From assembly GCA_014529385.2 (NCBI GenBank), contig CM043971.1:96457382-96521381 (forward strand): DNA of 64,000 nt. The letters run 5' to 3'. Within the stretch, counting starts at the first letter, position 1. The number at the start of each line of letters is the position of its first letter. Source of the DNA: Adiantum capillus-veneris (Eukaryota; Streptophyta; Polypodiopsida; Polypodiales; Pteridaceae). Shown piece by piece: positions 11,587 to 22,201 of this stretch. The position numbers were made by a program, and so were the translations under genes. Under the pieces are notes generated by a model that was not told the DNA's origin, searched no databases, and saw nothing but the letters and a program-made list of their open reading frames with translations.

Positions 11587-11835
11587 ATGTCGAGCTCTAC
11601 AATGATAAAACGAGGTTTTTCTCGGCCTCCGGCTTTGGCTACATCTCTGCACTCTGATGTCGTCCACTTTAAGGAGCTTATAAGAATGTATGGTATTTGC
11701 CTCCATTTTGAGGACCCTTACGTGCTGCTGAACCTCCTAGAATTTGTGAGCTTGAGGGTGAGCAGGCAGAGCAGCAACTTACTTCAACAATACATTGCTG
11801 ATGATCGACATGACACCTACTTCTGCTCGGCCTAG
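11587..11835 (+). CDS. Unidentified ORF conserved in both X blocks (82 codons here)
   Basis: The frame opens MSSSTMIK and contains CLHFEDPYVLLNLLEF and LLQQYIADDRHD. The X2 copy (31289-31579) keeps the frame with only a two-codon insertion near its start and a different C-terminus. The ATG lies about 10 nt after an A/T-rich stretch facing the minus-strand ORF1 fragment. I recognise no family. It may be a captured gene exon or chance openness in a young duplication. Confidence 0.3.
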   Translation: MSSSTMIKRGFSRPPALATSLHSDVVHFKELIRMYGICLHFEDPYVLLNLLEFVSLRVSRQSSNLLQQYIADDRHDTYFCSA

Positions 11836-11944
11836 CTAGGAATCAAGCAAGCTCTTGCGAGCTGGTCTCTTGTGGTAGAGACAGTAGGCTGATTTTCTCA
11901 TGTAGGCAAAAGGAGTCTTTTTCAGTGTTTTTTATACAATGCAT

Positions 11945-12024
11945 AACATCATGAGCTTCTGCTCGAGAGGCACCGCATACCTAGCTAGGTATGCAATGCC
12001 TCCCTTGTAAAAGCTCATGATGTT
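11945..12024. repeat. 80-bp imperfect palindrome, hairpin-forming
   Basis: Two 40-nt arms meet at the palindromic centre TACCTAGCTAGGTA. Outer sequences are aacatcatgagctt and aagctcatgatgtt. By eye the arms differ at 7 of 40 positions. It could be a tiny foldback transposon or the stem of a small-RNA precursor; no other evidence distinguishes these. The X2 counterpart is split at its apex by a 75-bp insertion. Confidence 0.7.
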
Positions 12025-12081
12025 GAGGTAGGTCACAATGTGGGAATTATTGTGAAAGTGGAAGTGATGATAAAAGCGATA

Positions 12082-12441
12082 CTATGATGTAGAGAAGGAG
12101 GCAAGGCAATGCAAGCATATAAGGCTTGCAGGGGTAAGGATGGACATGAGAGAAATTGGGTAGTTCTTAGGGTGCGCACATACGCTCAGTCTAAGCCGCC
12201 AGTCGAAGAAGATTCCCACGTGGCCCACCACGAAATTGGAGTTCAGTGTACCACCTCCTGAACGTGGTTCCACCGCAGGAACCGGAAAGCCAGCCCTCTC
12301 CCCTAGCCGTTTGAAACGGTATCCAAGCGGTGCCCTACTATTCTTAGAATAATTTGCATGTGTAAGCCAGTTGTCGAATACGTACATTGCCTCGCCATCG
12401 CACCTGTACATAAAGAGCCTCCTCGCCTGGCTGCAATGCAC
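12082..12441 (-). CDS. Unidentified ORF, minus strand, conserved in X1 and partly in X2
   Basis: A 119-codon frame opening MHCSQARRLFMYRCDGEAM and containing NWLTHANYSKNSRAPLGY. X2 keeps the first 60 codons (32258-32076) before a stop. The amino-acid text is similar between the copies, but I recognise no domain, signal peptide or membrane segment. It could be an exon of a captured gene. Confidence that it is translated is low. Confidence 0.25.
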   Translation of the reverse strand: MHCSQARRLFMYRCDGEAMYVFDNWLTHANYSKNSRAPLGYRFKRLGERAGFPVPAVEPRSGGGTLNSNFVVGHVGIFFDWRLRLSVCAHPKNYPISLMSILTPASLICLHCLASFSTS

Positions 12442-12507
12442 TGCCCATTAACATGGAGGCCTACTGCGTCCTAGGCTGAGCTACTACAGCGACCCCTACT
12501 CGGCATT

Positions 12508-12828
12508 GTGCATCTGCATACTGCTGTAGGATACTGCAGTATTGAACACTACATCAGCTGCAACTGCAGAGTTCCTAAGGTAAGCTATCCTACACTAGCT
12601 CTTAAGGTATGGTATTTGGCAGTTCGTAAGGTAACTGCAGAAGCTCAGTATGTGCGTCAGTTAGTTAAAGCTGCAACGGTTCATGCCATGCTGATTCCGC
12701 AAGTTCTGCAGCTCTTCGTGCAATATCCCCCAAGTGGCCTACAGCAACACAGTGGTGTATATCAAGCAGCGCAGGAGATTCATAACGTACGCAACACGCT
12801 ATTTCAAAAACACGAGCACGCGCTGTAG
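12508..12828 (+). CDS. Unidentified ORF, possible captured exon, X1
   Basis: This is a 106-codon frame whose second half (YVRQLVKAATVHAMLIPQVL, then QYPPSGLQQHSGVY) is kept open in X2 at 32433-32645 with mostly conservative changes. Splice-like gtaag sequences lie inside it. It is followed at 13020 and 13302 by further frames conserved between X1 and X2 (QELPKVDDNLMHSIN; GGTVARHVLMYGT; GNTCSPYDCEEFVPLS). Together these look like pieces of one protein-coding gene carried inside the repeat block. No family is recognised. Confidence 0.3.
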   Translation: MHLHTAVGYCSIEHYISCNCRVPKVSYPTLALKVWYLAVRKVTAEAQYVRQLVKAATVHAMLIPQVLQLFVQYPPSGLQQHSGVYQAAQEIHNVRNTLFQKHEHAL

Positions 12829-13019
12829 TAGCTCGACCTTAATTGTTTTCGTAGGTGTCACTCATGGTATTCCTATGCATAATTATTAACTCTAACGTAC
12901 TCTTATTCAACCTCATGTTCATACTCATGTCCATTGTTGCAATCCATTTGTACATTATTTGATTAAAATTAAAAAATGCGAGCTACTGTGCGCTCTACTA
13001 ATTAAGTTGTCAATGGGTA

Positions 13020-13450
13020 ATGCAATCGAACATGCTACAGATGTTGCCTGTAATGAACGCACACACAGGCCAGCGTCCTCCCGCTCGATCAAAGGCCAAC
13101 CCAGTCGCTTCTGGTGTTGTGCAAGTGCCTCAACAAGAATTGCCTAAGGTAGATGATAATTTGATGCACTCAATCAACGCATTCGTCCATAGTCAGCTTT
13201 CTTTCATATCACTTCTCTCCATAATTTGTGGTCGAAATACTCATTCCTAGACTCAGTATCAAGATCCTCCTATTGGAGGAACAGTTGCCAGACATGTTCT
13301 TATGTATGGGACATTGTCCATGCCGCTCCCATGGCCCATTTCGGGCAACACGTGCTCTCCATATGATTGTGAGGAGTTTGTCCCTTTGTCTCAAGAGGTT
13401 AACCTCATGAACACATTTGCCTCCCCCCGCCCCCCCCGTGCCATGGACTT
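13020..13450 (+). pseudogene. Two exon-like conserved frames of unknown protein, X1
   Basis: The frame at 13020-13250 reads MLQMLPVMNAHTG and QELPKVDDNLMHSINAFVHS. The frame at about 13250-13440 reads QYQDPPIGGTVARHVLMYG and SPYDCEEFVPLSQEVNLMNT. X2 keeps both (32836-33066 and 33062-33240), and many of the differences lie at third codon positions by eye, which suggests past coding constraint. No start-to-stop gene model joins them, and the product is unknown. Confidence 0.3.
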
Positions 13451-14339
13451 TATGCCCGATGTAGGATCCATATGTAAGGACATGGGTCCTATGGGCAAGG
13501 CCATTGGCATGGCCGGACAGTGTGTACGCTAGGGGGAGGCTATAAGATAGCACGGTTGGGTGGAGACTAGCACACGCATTACCACCCCCCTTTCACTGAT
13601 ATCCGAGCTATTTTTGGGAGGAGACGAAAAGCGGCTTGCATGTGTGTGCGACGCCCTGCTTCTCCCTCACGTTCCGCAGACAGCGACATCTCTGTTGTGC
13701 AGCAAAAAGAAGACAAGTGCAATTGTTCGTGCGCGTGGACAAACAGCGATAGCCAACCGCGGTCGCACCATTCACAACGCACGATCAAGGCAAACTCGAT
13801 CGACAACTCGACGGCAACAGAGGCTCCCTTGACTACGGGCATAGGAAGGTCCGCTTAACCCTGGCATGAAGGAGGGTTGATCCCACCCCATGGGGGTAAG
13901 AGGCCAACACTTTAGCATCAAGCTATTGGCCCTTCGTCTGTATAACAAGGAAAGATAGTCTACCTCTGTTGAAAGGAAAACTAGAAGGAAAGGGAAAGCT
14001 TCAAACTTCAAGAAGTAGCTTTACCCTTCCTTTTCACTTCTTGGAAGAAGGCAAGTTTTTCTTCAAAAATTCTTTTTCCCTCAAAAAGGTAGCTTCAAAG
14101 TGAAGAAAAGCCTTTACAAAAATGAAGAGTTTTTGTGAAGAATCATCTTGAAGGTGTTCTTACAAGGAACGATAAGTGAAGCGCTCAACTTTTCGCAAGA
14201 CGTGGTTCGCATGCAACGCAAATCGCAGAGCATACAAAACACAAAGACTTCAATTTCTCAAGGTACAAGTTGTCGTTTCTTTTTCTCTCCTTGCATTAGT
14301 GTGTGTTTACCATAGCCAGTGAGGATATCCCATTTACAC

Positions 14340-15525
14340 ACACGTTTGATTTTGAGCACGTAGATCAAAATCAAGGCACCACGGGTGCTGCTGATACTAA
14401 TATGCATGATGATTATGATCTAGGAGATCATGGGCTTGTAGATATGGCTTCTTTCAAGACTTTGTAACATTGTCAAAGCGTACTTAAAAGAAACCTCTCT
14501 GTACTCAATGCAAATGTTACCAATCTTACAGAGTTACTTATGAAATTTATGAATTCACAGACAACTTAAAGAGCCACACGTGGCACGGTTCAAGGGAACC
14601 AAGCTCGCACGACTCAAGGAGTCCAAGAGATAAGTGTTGCAGAAGGTAGCAATACATTACTTAAGAATATCACCATTTCTGAGTTTCACGGGGAAGAGCG
14701 TGATCGCAACAAGGATGCGTTCAATACGTTCTTACACAAATGGAGTGATATTTATAGATTGAGACACACCCCGGATATAAAGACGGCTATGGAAACAAGT
14801 CTATCTCTTAAAGGCAAGGCTTATAAGTGGTGGATGACATTTCCAATAGATACTCGTCCTCCGTCTTGGGCTGCGTTTCAAGCTTCTTTCTCCAAAGAGT
14901 TTTTGGACTCCAATGAAGAAGATAAAAATTGGCTAGCATGGGATGCATGCCGCATGTCTGGCCTCTCTATCACACAATACCTTTCAAAGTATTGGGAAAT
15001 CATATCAAAACTTGAAGGTCTAGATGAATTCCAAAAGGTACGAGGTTTTAATAGGGGTCTTGATAAAGACTATCGTCTTCATGTTAAGACCCAACATCCA
15101 AAAACTTTGGAAGAAGCCATTAGTCATGCACAAAGATATGATGATGACCAAGAGAGAAAAGGAATGTTCCCTACTCTAAGAATACTTTTGCTAAGAGCAA
15201 TGTGGCTAAGAGCCAATGGCAAGGTAGATCTCCCACACGTTCCAAGAGGAATAAGAGACAATCTACCTCTCCACGCCCACAAGAGGCTAAGAAGCCTAAG
15301 CAATCACGAGATACTCCGCGTAGGTCTCTCAGCACTGCTGATTTTGAGCGTGCAAAGAAACACAATTTGTGTTTTCCATGTCTTTCGGACCAACATAACA
15401 AGAAAGATTATCCTCTTTTGCAAGGCAAAGAAAAGGCTTTGGGTCTCCAGAGGGACGAAGATCATCCCAGTCGATGTTCTACACATCGAAATGTTGTTTA
15501 TTTAGTCATGTGTCCGAAAAAATAA
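14340..15525 (+). pseudogene. Gag of a second Ty3/gypsy-type family, X1
   Basis: The frame starts with an acidic segment (FDFEHVDQNQG), then a coiled-coil-like part (NVTNLTELLMKFMNSQ) with stops at 14465-14467 and 14567-14569. A long frame (14759-15505) carries the Retrotrans_gag core (LKGKAYKWWMTF, WAAFQASFSKEFLD, ITQYLSKYWEIISKLEGL). The zinc knuckle near 15366-15410 reads CFPCLSDQHNKKDY, so its last Cys is Tyr, and a frameshift near 15170 separates it from the core. No protease or RT follows; AT-rich DNA begins at about 15525. The protein is unrelated in sequence to the copy A-D gag. Confidence 0.75.
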
Positions 15526-15838
15526 ATAATTAGAAAAGCACTTAATTCCATTAGAAAAAATTACGTATAGTTAAAGTCAAAGGGAATAAATGATAATGAG
15601 TGTTAAAATTATTTTTTAACGAAAAGGGAATAAAAAATGAAATAAATAAATATTTAAAAGTACTACAAAATAAAGTATTAATAAAAAATTACAAATCTTC
15701 ATAAAAAAACTCAAAAGGCTAAAAAATGAAATAATGTATAGCTAAGGGTAGAGGGGGTGGTTTGAAATGACTGGCCGTGGTAATAGAGGTGGTAATATCC
15801 GCGGTACTATTCGCGGTAATAACTGGCCCCTAAAATAG

Positions 15839-15888
15839 GCAAGAAGGCAGAGTATCTCGCGTTTCTGCAGCATACTCTGCGTTCTTGC
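15839..15888. repeat. Hairpin with 17-bp arms at the end of X1
   Basis: Arms GCAAGAAGGCAGAGTAT and ATACTCTGCGTTCTTGC pair with one mismatch around a 16-nt loop. The surrounding 15521-15941 stretch is otherwise noncoding: AT-rich to about 15750, then GGTAATA-type short repeats, then C-rich. Confidence 0.6.
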
Positions 15889-15941
15889 TCTCCGCCATTG
15901 CTCCCAACCTTCCCCCCTCCCTCCCCCCCACCTGAAATTGT

Positions 15942-17412
15942 GAGAAATTATGTCACACCTTGTAAATAATTAATAAATTTACCGGAAAAGAATTACCTAA
16001 TTATTTGTGTGCACATCAGAATAGATCTAGCAGTTTCTGGGGCCTCAAGTGCACCCAAGTTTGGGCCAGATCACCTCAAGGAGACCCTAGCAGAAAATAC
16101 CCCGAAGCCTTAGTGATTGGGAAATCGGGTCTCCAATAAAGGGGTAGATAGTAGCCTCAGATTTCAAGCTCAAAAAAATATGCACGCTAGTGTAAGCACA
16201 TGAATGAGATGGGGTCCTTAGAACAACAATAACCCTAAAGCATGAATTATTTTTACGGCCTTAGGATAAGTCAATTAAATTATCTTAAATGATTTGCGCT
16301 GCACCTAATGGCCGACAAGTGCGAACAGGTAATGCCTGAGCAGTGTTGGTACGGCATTGCGTTGGGGAGCAGCTAACAATTTCATTAGTAGTATATGTGT
16401 CTGCAGTTGTGAGTTAATTGGCACATTTCATTAATAGCCTAGGGACTTTTAAAAGTGAAAATTGAAGGGTCTTTAAAGTTATTAAGTAAGTGTGCCAAGT
16501 GGCACACTCACCAATGCAAAACTACCTCTCTCACTCTCACTCTCACCCTCTCTCTCTTCCTAGCGCCCCCTCTCCGTGATGGCTATTAAGGAGCACCCCC
16601 TCCCCCATTTCTCAGGGTTGGGCAATGCTCCTACCCCCCTATTGTGAGTACGCTATATGCATTGGAGCCCTCCATGGAAGCTTGAGAGAAACCCTTGCGA
16701 CATATGTGGTGGCTTCGTGCTCCCATTGTCTACAACAATGGTTCTCATAGCCATAGCTAGCTTTTGGTAAAGTTACATCGCGAGAAGTTGCAGCGGGCAC
16801 TCTCTTCATAGAGTATGGTGGCTGTAAATTCTCTGTTTTCAGTCCCTAATCATCTCTTTTAGGGTGAATTTCAGCAAAATACACATAGAATCTAGTTCTT
16901 GTCTACCTACACTACGCATACACAATGTTTGGTGCGATTCCATCGCGAAAAAGGTCTCTATTTTGGCTTTGGAAGGTGCTCAGGTAACATTTTCAGGTTA
17001 TGTGTAGAAAATTTTAGCAAGCATGTGTGCGTGCATTTTGCGTGTTTCTCCCTTGTTTTTGTTGCAGGAATGATTATGCAAAAAGGGACACAGTTAGCGG
17101 AAGGTAGACTCTCATTTTCGAGAGCTTCCCAAAATCTCATAGTAGAGGGAAAATCCTCTTAGTATTGTGAGAGTAGCTTTTACACTCTCTCACTCAAAAG
17201 CAAAAAAGAAAGAATAGAGGACGGGCAATTGTGCCGTTCTTGTGCTTGTAAAGATTCTCCCTTAGTAATGAAGATAATTTCTTTATGGGAGGGGACCCGC
17301 CCATCTTCTTGTCCCCAATGAAGTGTCAAGATTTCTCTCTCTCTCTCTCTAATTCTCTTGAGTATTTGAAGTACACTTAAAAGTCAGTTTACACTTATGT
17401 ATTTTTGTGACA
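15942..17412 (+). repeat. LTR3 (5'-truncated, 1471 bp), 5' LTR of copy C
   Basis: Homology begins inside the second short 5' repeat (gagaaattatgtca), so roughly the first 50 bp, including the TG end, are missing. It ends atttttgtgaCA and is followed by the best primer-binding site in the array (17414). It holds the usual hairpin near 16490-16513 and a short CT tract at 17334-17350. The 76-codon ORF is broken here. The truncated edge is the likely breakpoint between the two duplicated blocks. Confidence 0.88.
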
Positions 17413-17478
17413 GTGGTATCAGAGCAAGGTCATCTCTCTCTTCCTTAAGATATTGACGACTCTTGGCAGACTACAGAA

Positions 17479-18680
17479 ATGGGAGGACACAAGATAGAGT
17501 TCTCTCTCCTTCAACAGCAGGTGGTAGAGTTGCAAAAAGCTCTCTCCCATGGAGAATTCCAAAAGATTCTCCATACTCTTGAAAAAGGGAAGGAGAAAGT
17601 GCCAATGGGGTCGGGAGAAATCCCGCAAAACCCAAAGGCGCCAGAACCAACGAAAGATCCTTTAATTGGAACCTCCCGCATGCACGAGAGGTAGAGGAAA
17701 CCTCCAGAACATCATGTGCGGTTTAATCCAAAGTTTCAAGAGCAGGATCCTTCTGATTCCCCTCAGTTCTCTTTCATCAAGGATCTCGATGACATAGTCG
17801 CTCCGGAAGACATGTTTCTTGACGATCCGTCACAGCAAGAAGTGCATTCAAGGGAAAGGACTCCTGTCTACAAGGAGTCTAAGCATAGAAAGAAGGAGCA
17901 CCATAAGAAGAAACCCCACAGGCAGAAAACATTTAGGTCGAGAGACAAAGATGTGAAATTCGACACCTACAATGGACGGCGTGATAATGACAAAGCTTTG
18001 GCTTTCATCCGCCAATTTGAAGTTACATTTGCAGAAGGGAACTTTAAAGAAAGATCCAAGCTTTGCCATGTCAGTATGTACCTGAAAGGCACCGCCAACA
18101 GTTGCTGGTTGACCCTGATCTTGGAAAATCGCAAACCCCAAGATTGGATTAATTTTAAGAAGGAGTTCTACGCACAGTTCCTTCCTCCAGACTATGAGGA
18201 AGAGGTAAAGAAAGAATGGGATAGAGTCTCACATTCAGAGAATGAAACTGTTTCACGCTATGTGGATAGGTTTTGGAACGTTCTCTTGAAAGTCACTCCA
18301 TTCAAGAAGATTGACGATTCGGAGAAGATGCGCAACTTTGAAGCAGGATTGCATGAAGCCTTGCAAAAGGCTATGAAGCTTTACCCTTGAGTTAATTTGC
18401 AGATACTTATGGAATCAGCTCGCATAGCTGATGAAATACATGACAAGGGTACTCCTACGAGGATGGAGCAAAGCACCTACCATGCCAAGCAAAAGGTTCT
18501 CCATGAGCAGCCTACCTCTACTTCTTCTTCTCAAAAGAAGAAAATAACCGCCTTTGAAGCAGAAGCAAAGCCAAATCAAGCCAAGAAAGGAGATATCTCA
18601 CTCATACTGAATTGAGAACCTACATCAGACAAGGAAGATGCTTCAAGTGTGGACAAGTTGTACATATGAAGGGTGATTGT
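17479..18680 (+). pseudogene. Chromovirus gag, copy C
   Basis: It starts ATG at 17479 (MGGHKIEFSLLQQQVVELQK), 65 nt after the primer site. The capsid core lies at 17716-18390 (NGRRDNDKALAFIRQFEVTF, LTLILENRKPQDW, FKKEFYAQFLP). The knuckle at about 18639-18680 reads CFKCGQVVHMKGDC, with all four zinc ligands kept. Disruptions are TAG at 17692-17694, a TGA at 18388-18390 and a TGA before the knuckle at 18613-18615. It is the least damaged gag in the array. Confidence 0.88.
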
Positions 18681-20048
18681 CCTACCAAAACTCCGCAACC
18701 ACCCCCTTCTAATGCAGTCCCAGATGTACAGGGAAATACAACCAAGGATGAAAAAGAAAGAGCTCTTCTCAAAGCATGAGGTAGTATCAACAACCAGCGC
18801 GCTCTTATTCTGTTTGACCTTGGCAGTACAGAAAACTTCATCTCTACAAAGTTAGCCAATTATCTAAATTTACAGCCCAACTGTTTTGGAGTTTCTATTC
18901 AAGCACAATCTGCTTTCAAAGGGCAGAACTCTAACTCTACTCCAATCATAGGGAAGCTGAATTTAAAGGTCGACAACTACAAAGATCAAGAGTCTTTCTT
19001 ACTAGCTTGACTTGAAGGATGCGATGTTATCTTGAAAATTCCTTGGCAGTACAAGATGCATCCCATTCCTGACTAAGTGCAGAAAATCTTGTCCTTTGAT
19101 CATAAAGGAAAGGAGTATCTTGTACTTGCAGATGCAGGTGATTGGCGTATCCCTATCGCCAATCACATTGCCATCAAGAAAGTAATGAAAAAATGTGTTT
19201 CAGCGTACTTGATTTTTGCAAGAGAGAGAGATGTTTCTGCTTCACAACTTTCTTCCTCTTTAGAGCAAAAAATTCTTAAGTTAATAGACAGTTTTAAAGA
19301 TTGTTTCGTGGATGAACTTCCAAATGATCTCCCACCTACTCGACATGAGGATCATACAATTGATTTGATTCCGGGGAGTTCTCCTCCAAATCAGCCCTCT
19401 TATCGAGTTAGTCTAATGCAGCAAGAGGAAATTCTCAAGCAGGTTAACGAACTTTTGGAGAAGGGCTTATTAAGGCCTAGTACTTCTCCATATTGTTCAC
19501 CTGTCTTGCTAGTACAAAGAAAGGATGGCACATTTCGCATGTGCATAGACTATGGATCTCTAAACAAGATCACAATCAAGAATCAATTTCCAATCCCTCC
19601 GATTGACGACATTCTTGACAAGTTACAAGGAGCAAGTGTCTTTAGTCGTATAGACTTGAAGAGTGGTTATCATCAAATCTGCATAGCTCATCAGGATTTG
19701 CATTTAAAGACTTTATTTAGAACAACCTTCAGGTTGTATGAATTCTTAGTGATGCCTTTTGGACTCACTAATGCACCTGCCACCTTCAAGAGAATGATGG
19801 ATAGAATCTTCCACTCATATAGAAGCTTTACAGGCGTTTTGTTTGATGACGTCTTAATCTTCTCAGAGACCGAAGACGAACACTATAAGCATCTCGCGTT
19901 ACTGTTTGAAGAATTACGCAAACACAAATTATTTGTGAATGCTAAGAAGAGTGAGTTCTTTTTAAAAGAAATCCACTATTTGGGCCATATAGTATCGCAC
20001 AACCAGTTGAGAGTGGACCTTGATAAGATTCAAGCAATTGTAGAATGA
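18681..20048 (+). pseudogene. Chromovirus protease and reverse transcriptase, copy C
   Basis: The protease region near 18808 reads LFDLGSTENFIS, with Leu where the family has Pro. Stops fall at 18778-18780, 19006-19008 and 19074-19076. The 19077-20048 frame spans the protease-RT linker and [27 protein letters not shown], a 3-nt insertion near 19705, [12 protein letters not shown] and LFDDVLIFS near 19840. It ends at TGA 20046-20048, where copies B and D have a sense codon. Copy A has the same TGA at the same codon, so the nonsense mutation predates the A/C split. Confidence 0.9.
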
Positions 20049-22170
20049 CCTACGCAATTACAGTACATGATGTACGAAGTTTCCTCGGCCTCTATTCCTA
20101 TTATCGGCGTTTCATTCGAGCCTTTGCCGCTATAGCAGGTCCCCTTCATGGCCTGACAAAGAAGGGGATTCCATTCCATTGGGGGTCTGGAAAAAGAACA
20201 AGTTTTTGAAAAGCTTAAGTATCTACAAAGTCACGGACCTGTTCTCACCGTCCTTGATCTTTGCAAACCTTTGGAGGTATATTGCGATGCATCTGGAGAT
20301 TGTGTAGGAGTAGTTTTGAACCAAGAGGGTCACGCCATAGCCTACGAAAGTCGGCGCCTTGTCAGAGTTGCATGTTTCCATATACGAGAAAAAATTAATG
20401 GCAGTAATTCATGCGCTTTCCATTTGGAAACACTATCTGTTAGGAGCTGATTTTATTATCAAGACAGATCATCAAAGTCTTCACTACTTTCTCACACAGA
20501 AAAAGTTATCAGAAAAGCATTTGAGATGGGCCAACTTTCTTATTATCAATACAGATCATCAAAATCTCGCTACTTTCTCACACAAAGAAAGTTATCAGAA
20601 AAGCATTTGAGATGGGCCAACTTTCTTTCAATGTTCCATTTTCAGATTTTACACACTTTTGGAACAAAGAAGGCAGTTGCAGATGCTCTCTCCAGGAGTC
20701 CAAAGATCAATGCACGGACAACAATTTATCATGAGGAACTAGAATCTCTCAGTGAGATGTATCCTCAAGATTCAAACTTTGCTACAATTTGGGCAGATCT
20801 TCAAGGTGGTGACTCAAGGCCACCTTATTCCTTTAGGGATAATACGCTCTATCATCAACAAGAAGTATGCATAGCTCAACCCTTACGAAAGAAAGTGATG
20901 GATGAAGCACATAATTCTTCTTATGCCGGGCATTGGAAAATTGTTGCTACCACTAGTGCCCTCGAAAGGTATTTCTTTTGGCCAACACTCCGTGCGGACA
21001 TTGAAAAACATGTACGTAAGTGTTTAGTCTGCCAAAAAGTAAAATATGACAGACATAAAGTTTATGGCAAGCTTCAGCCACTCTCTTTGCCTAACACTCC
21101 ATGGGAAAGTATTGCCATGGATTTTATTAGGTTCTTCCTATATCCAATAATGGAAATGATGCAATCTGGACTATCGTAGACAGACTCAGTAAGCAAGCAC
21201 ATTTCCTTCCAGTGAAGAAGACGATCAAAGCTGATCACATGGCTAGAATATTTCTAGCTCATATTTTTAAACACCATGGATTGCCAAAGACTATTGTCAG
21301 CGATAGAGATCCCCGCATGACTAGTCTATTTTGGCAGGCATTGTTTGAAAACTTGCGAACTAAGCTTGATTTTTCATCAGCTTATCATCCTCAAACAGAT
21401 GGTCAAAGCGAAATCGCTTATGCCACAATTTTAGACCTCCTCAAGTGCTATGTTTTGGAACGACAATCCGAATCGAAACAGTACTTACCGGTAGTTGAGT
21501 TTGCGTATAAGAATACCATCCATTCCTCAACTCGTAAAGCTCCCTTCCAAATTATTTATGGGAAGCCACTCTTACTTCTGATTATGGTTACCAAAGAAAA
21601 CATCTTCATTGCAGATGAATTTGTGCGCAATATTGATATATCCTATCAACAAGTAAAGCAAGCAATTCTACGTACTCAAGAGCAACAGAAGAGAAAAACA
21701 GACAACCACAGAAGGAATCTCAATTTTGACAAAGGACAATATGTCATGCTTCGTTTTGAGAAGGCTACATTGAAAAAGCGGGTTGGAAAAGGGAAAGTTG
21801 TCAAACTTTCGCATAGATTTTACGGCCCTTTCAAAATTACAGATAAATTCAATAACGTGACTTTTAGATTGGATTTGCCTACTCAATGGCGCATCCATAA
21901 TGCTTTTCATGTAAGTCTCCTTCGACTATATGTTGGAACCCCTCCAATGGCACCAATACAAGAAGATCCACCAGAAGTCTGAGCGATTGAGGAAATCCTT
22001 CAATCTGAACTGATAATACACCACTCTGAGAGACATCTAAAGTCGGGGAGCCTACATCGAAAGTATTTAGTCAAGTTCAAGAATTACACGTCTTCAGATG
22101 CAAAGTCGATGATTGAGTCCGATCTTAAGGACTACCCAGATATCTTGCACAATTATGTTGACGATCTATA
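20049..22170 (+). pseudogene. Chromovirus RNase H, integrase and chromodomain, copy C
   Basis: RNase H (20250-20640) carries an 87-bp tandem duplication around KTDHQSLHYFLT (20464-20637). The integrase zinc region lies at about 20920-21030 (CLVCQK) and the core begins MDFI near 21116. A small deletion near 21128 shifts the frame. The 21212-21982 frame is otherwise long: TIVSDRDPRMTSLFW, AYHPQTDGQSEIAYA, and a GPY/F-like C-terminus (RFYGPFKIT). A TGA at 21980-21982 precedes a decayed chromodomain. It is the fullest integrase in the window, though not intact. Confidence 0.88.
20464..20637 (+). repeat. 87-bp tandem duplication inside RNase H of copy C
   Basis: The segment from acagatcatcaa to the end of gggccaactttct occurs twice with a period of 87 bp. 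Copies A, B and D have it once. The second unit has lost one base, so the frame breaks inside it. Confidence 0.85.
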
Positions 22171-22201
22171 GTTGAGGTCAACTGTTTAGAACCAAGAGGG
22201 A

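Larger units (their letters stand above)
10703..15941. other. Block X1: composite repeat, paralogue of 30005-34587
   Basis: From gccaatccgcg onwards this block aligns almost continuously with the sequence after LTR5. It contains a LINE ORF1-like fragment (minus strand), several ORFs conserved between the copies but unrecognised, an 80-bp imperfect palindrome, and the gag of a second LTR-retrotransposon family. From 15521 to 15941 it is AT-rich and then C-rich noncoding DNA with a 17-bp-arm hairpin at 15839-15888. Its right edge abuts a 5'-truncated LTR3, probably the junction of the block duplication. Confidence 0.75.

Noticed and set aside
15942-17412. LTR3 as an independent solo LTR
   Set aside because: It is followed by a primer-binding site and a full gag-pol internal region, so it is the 5' LTR of copy C.
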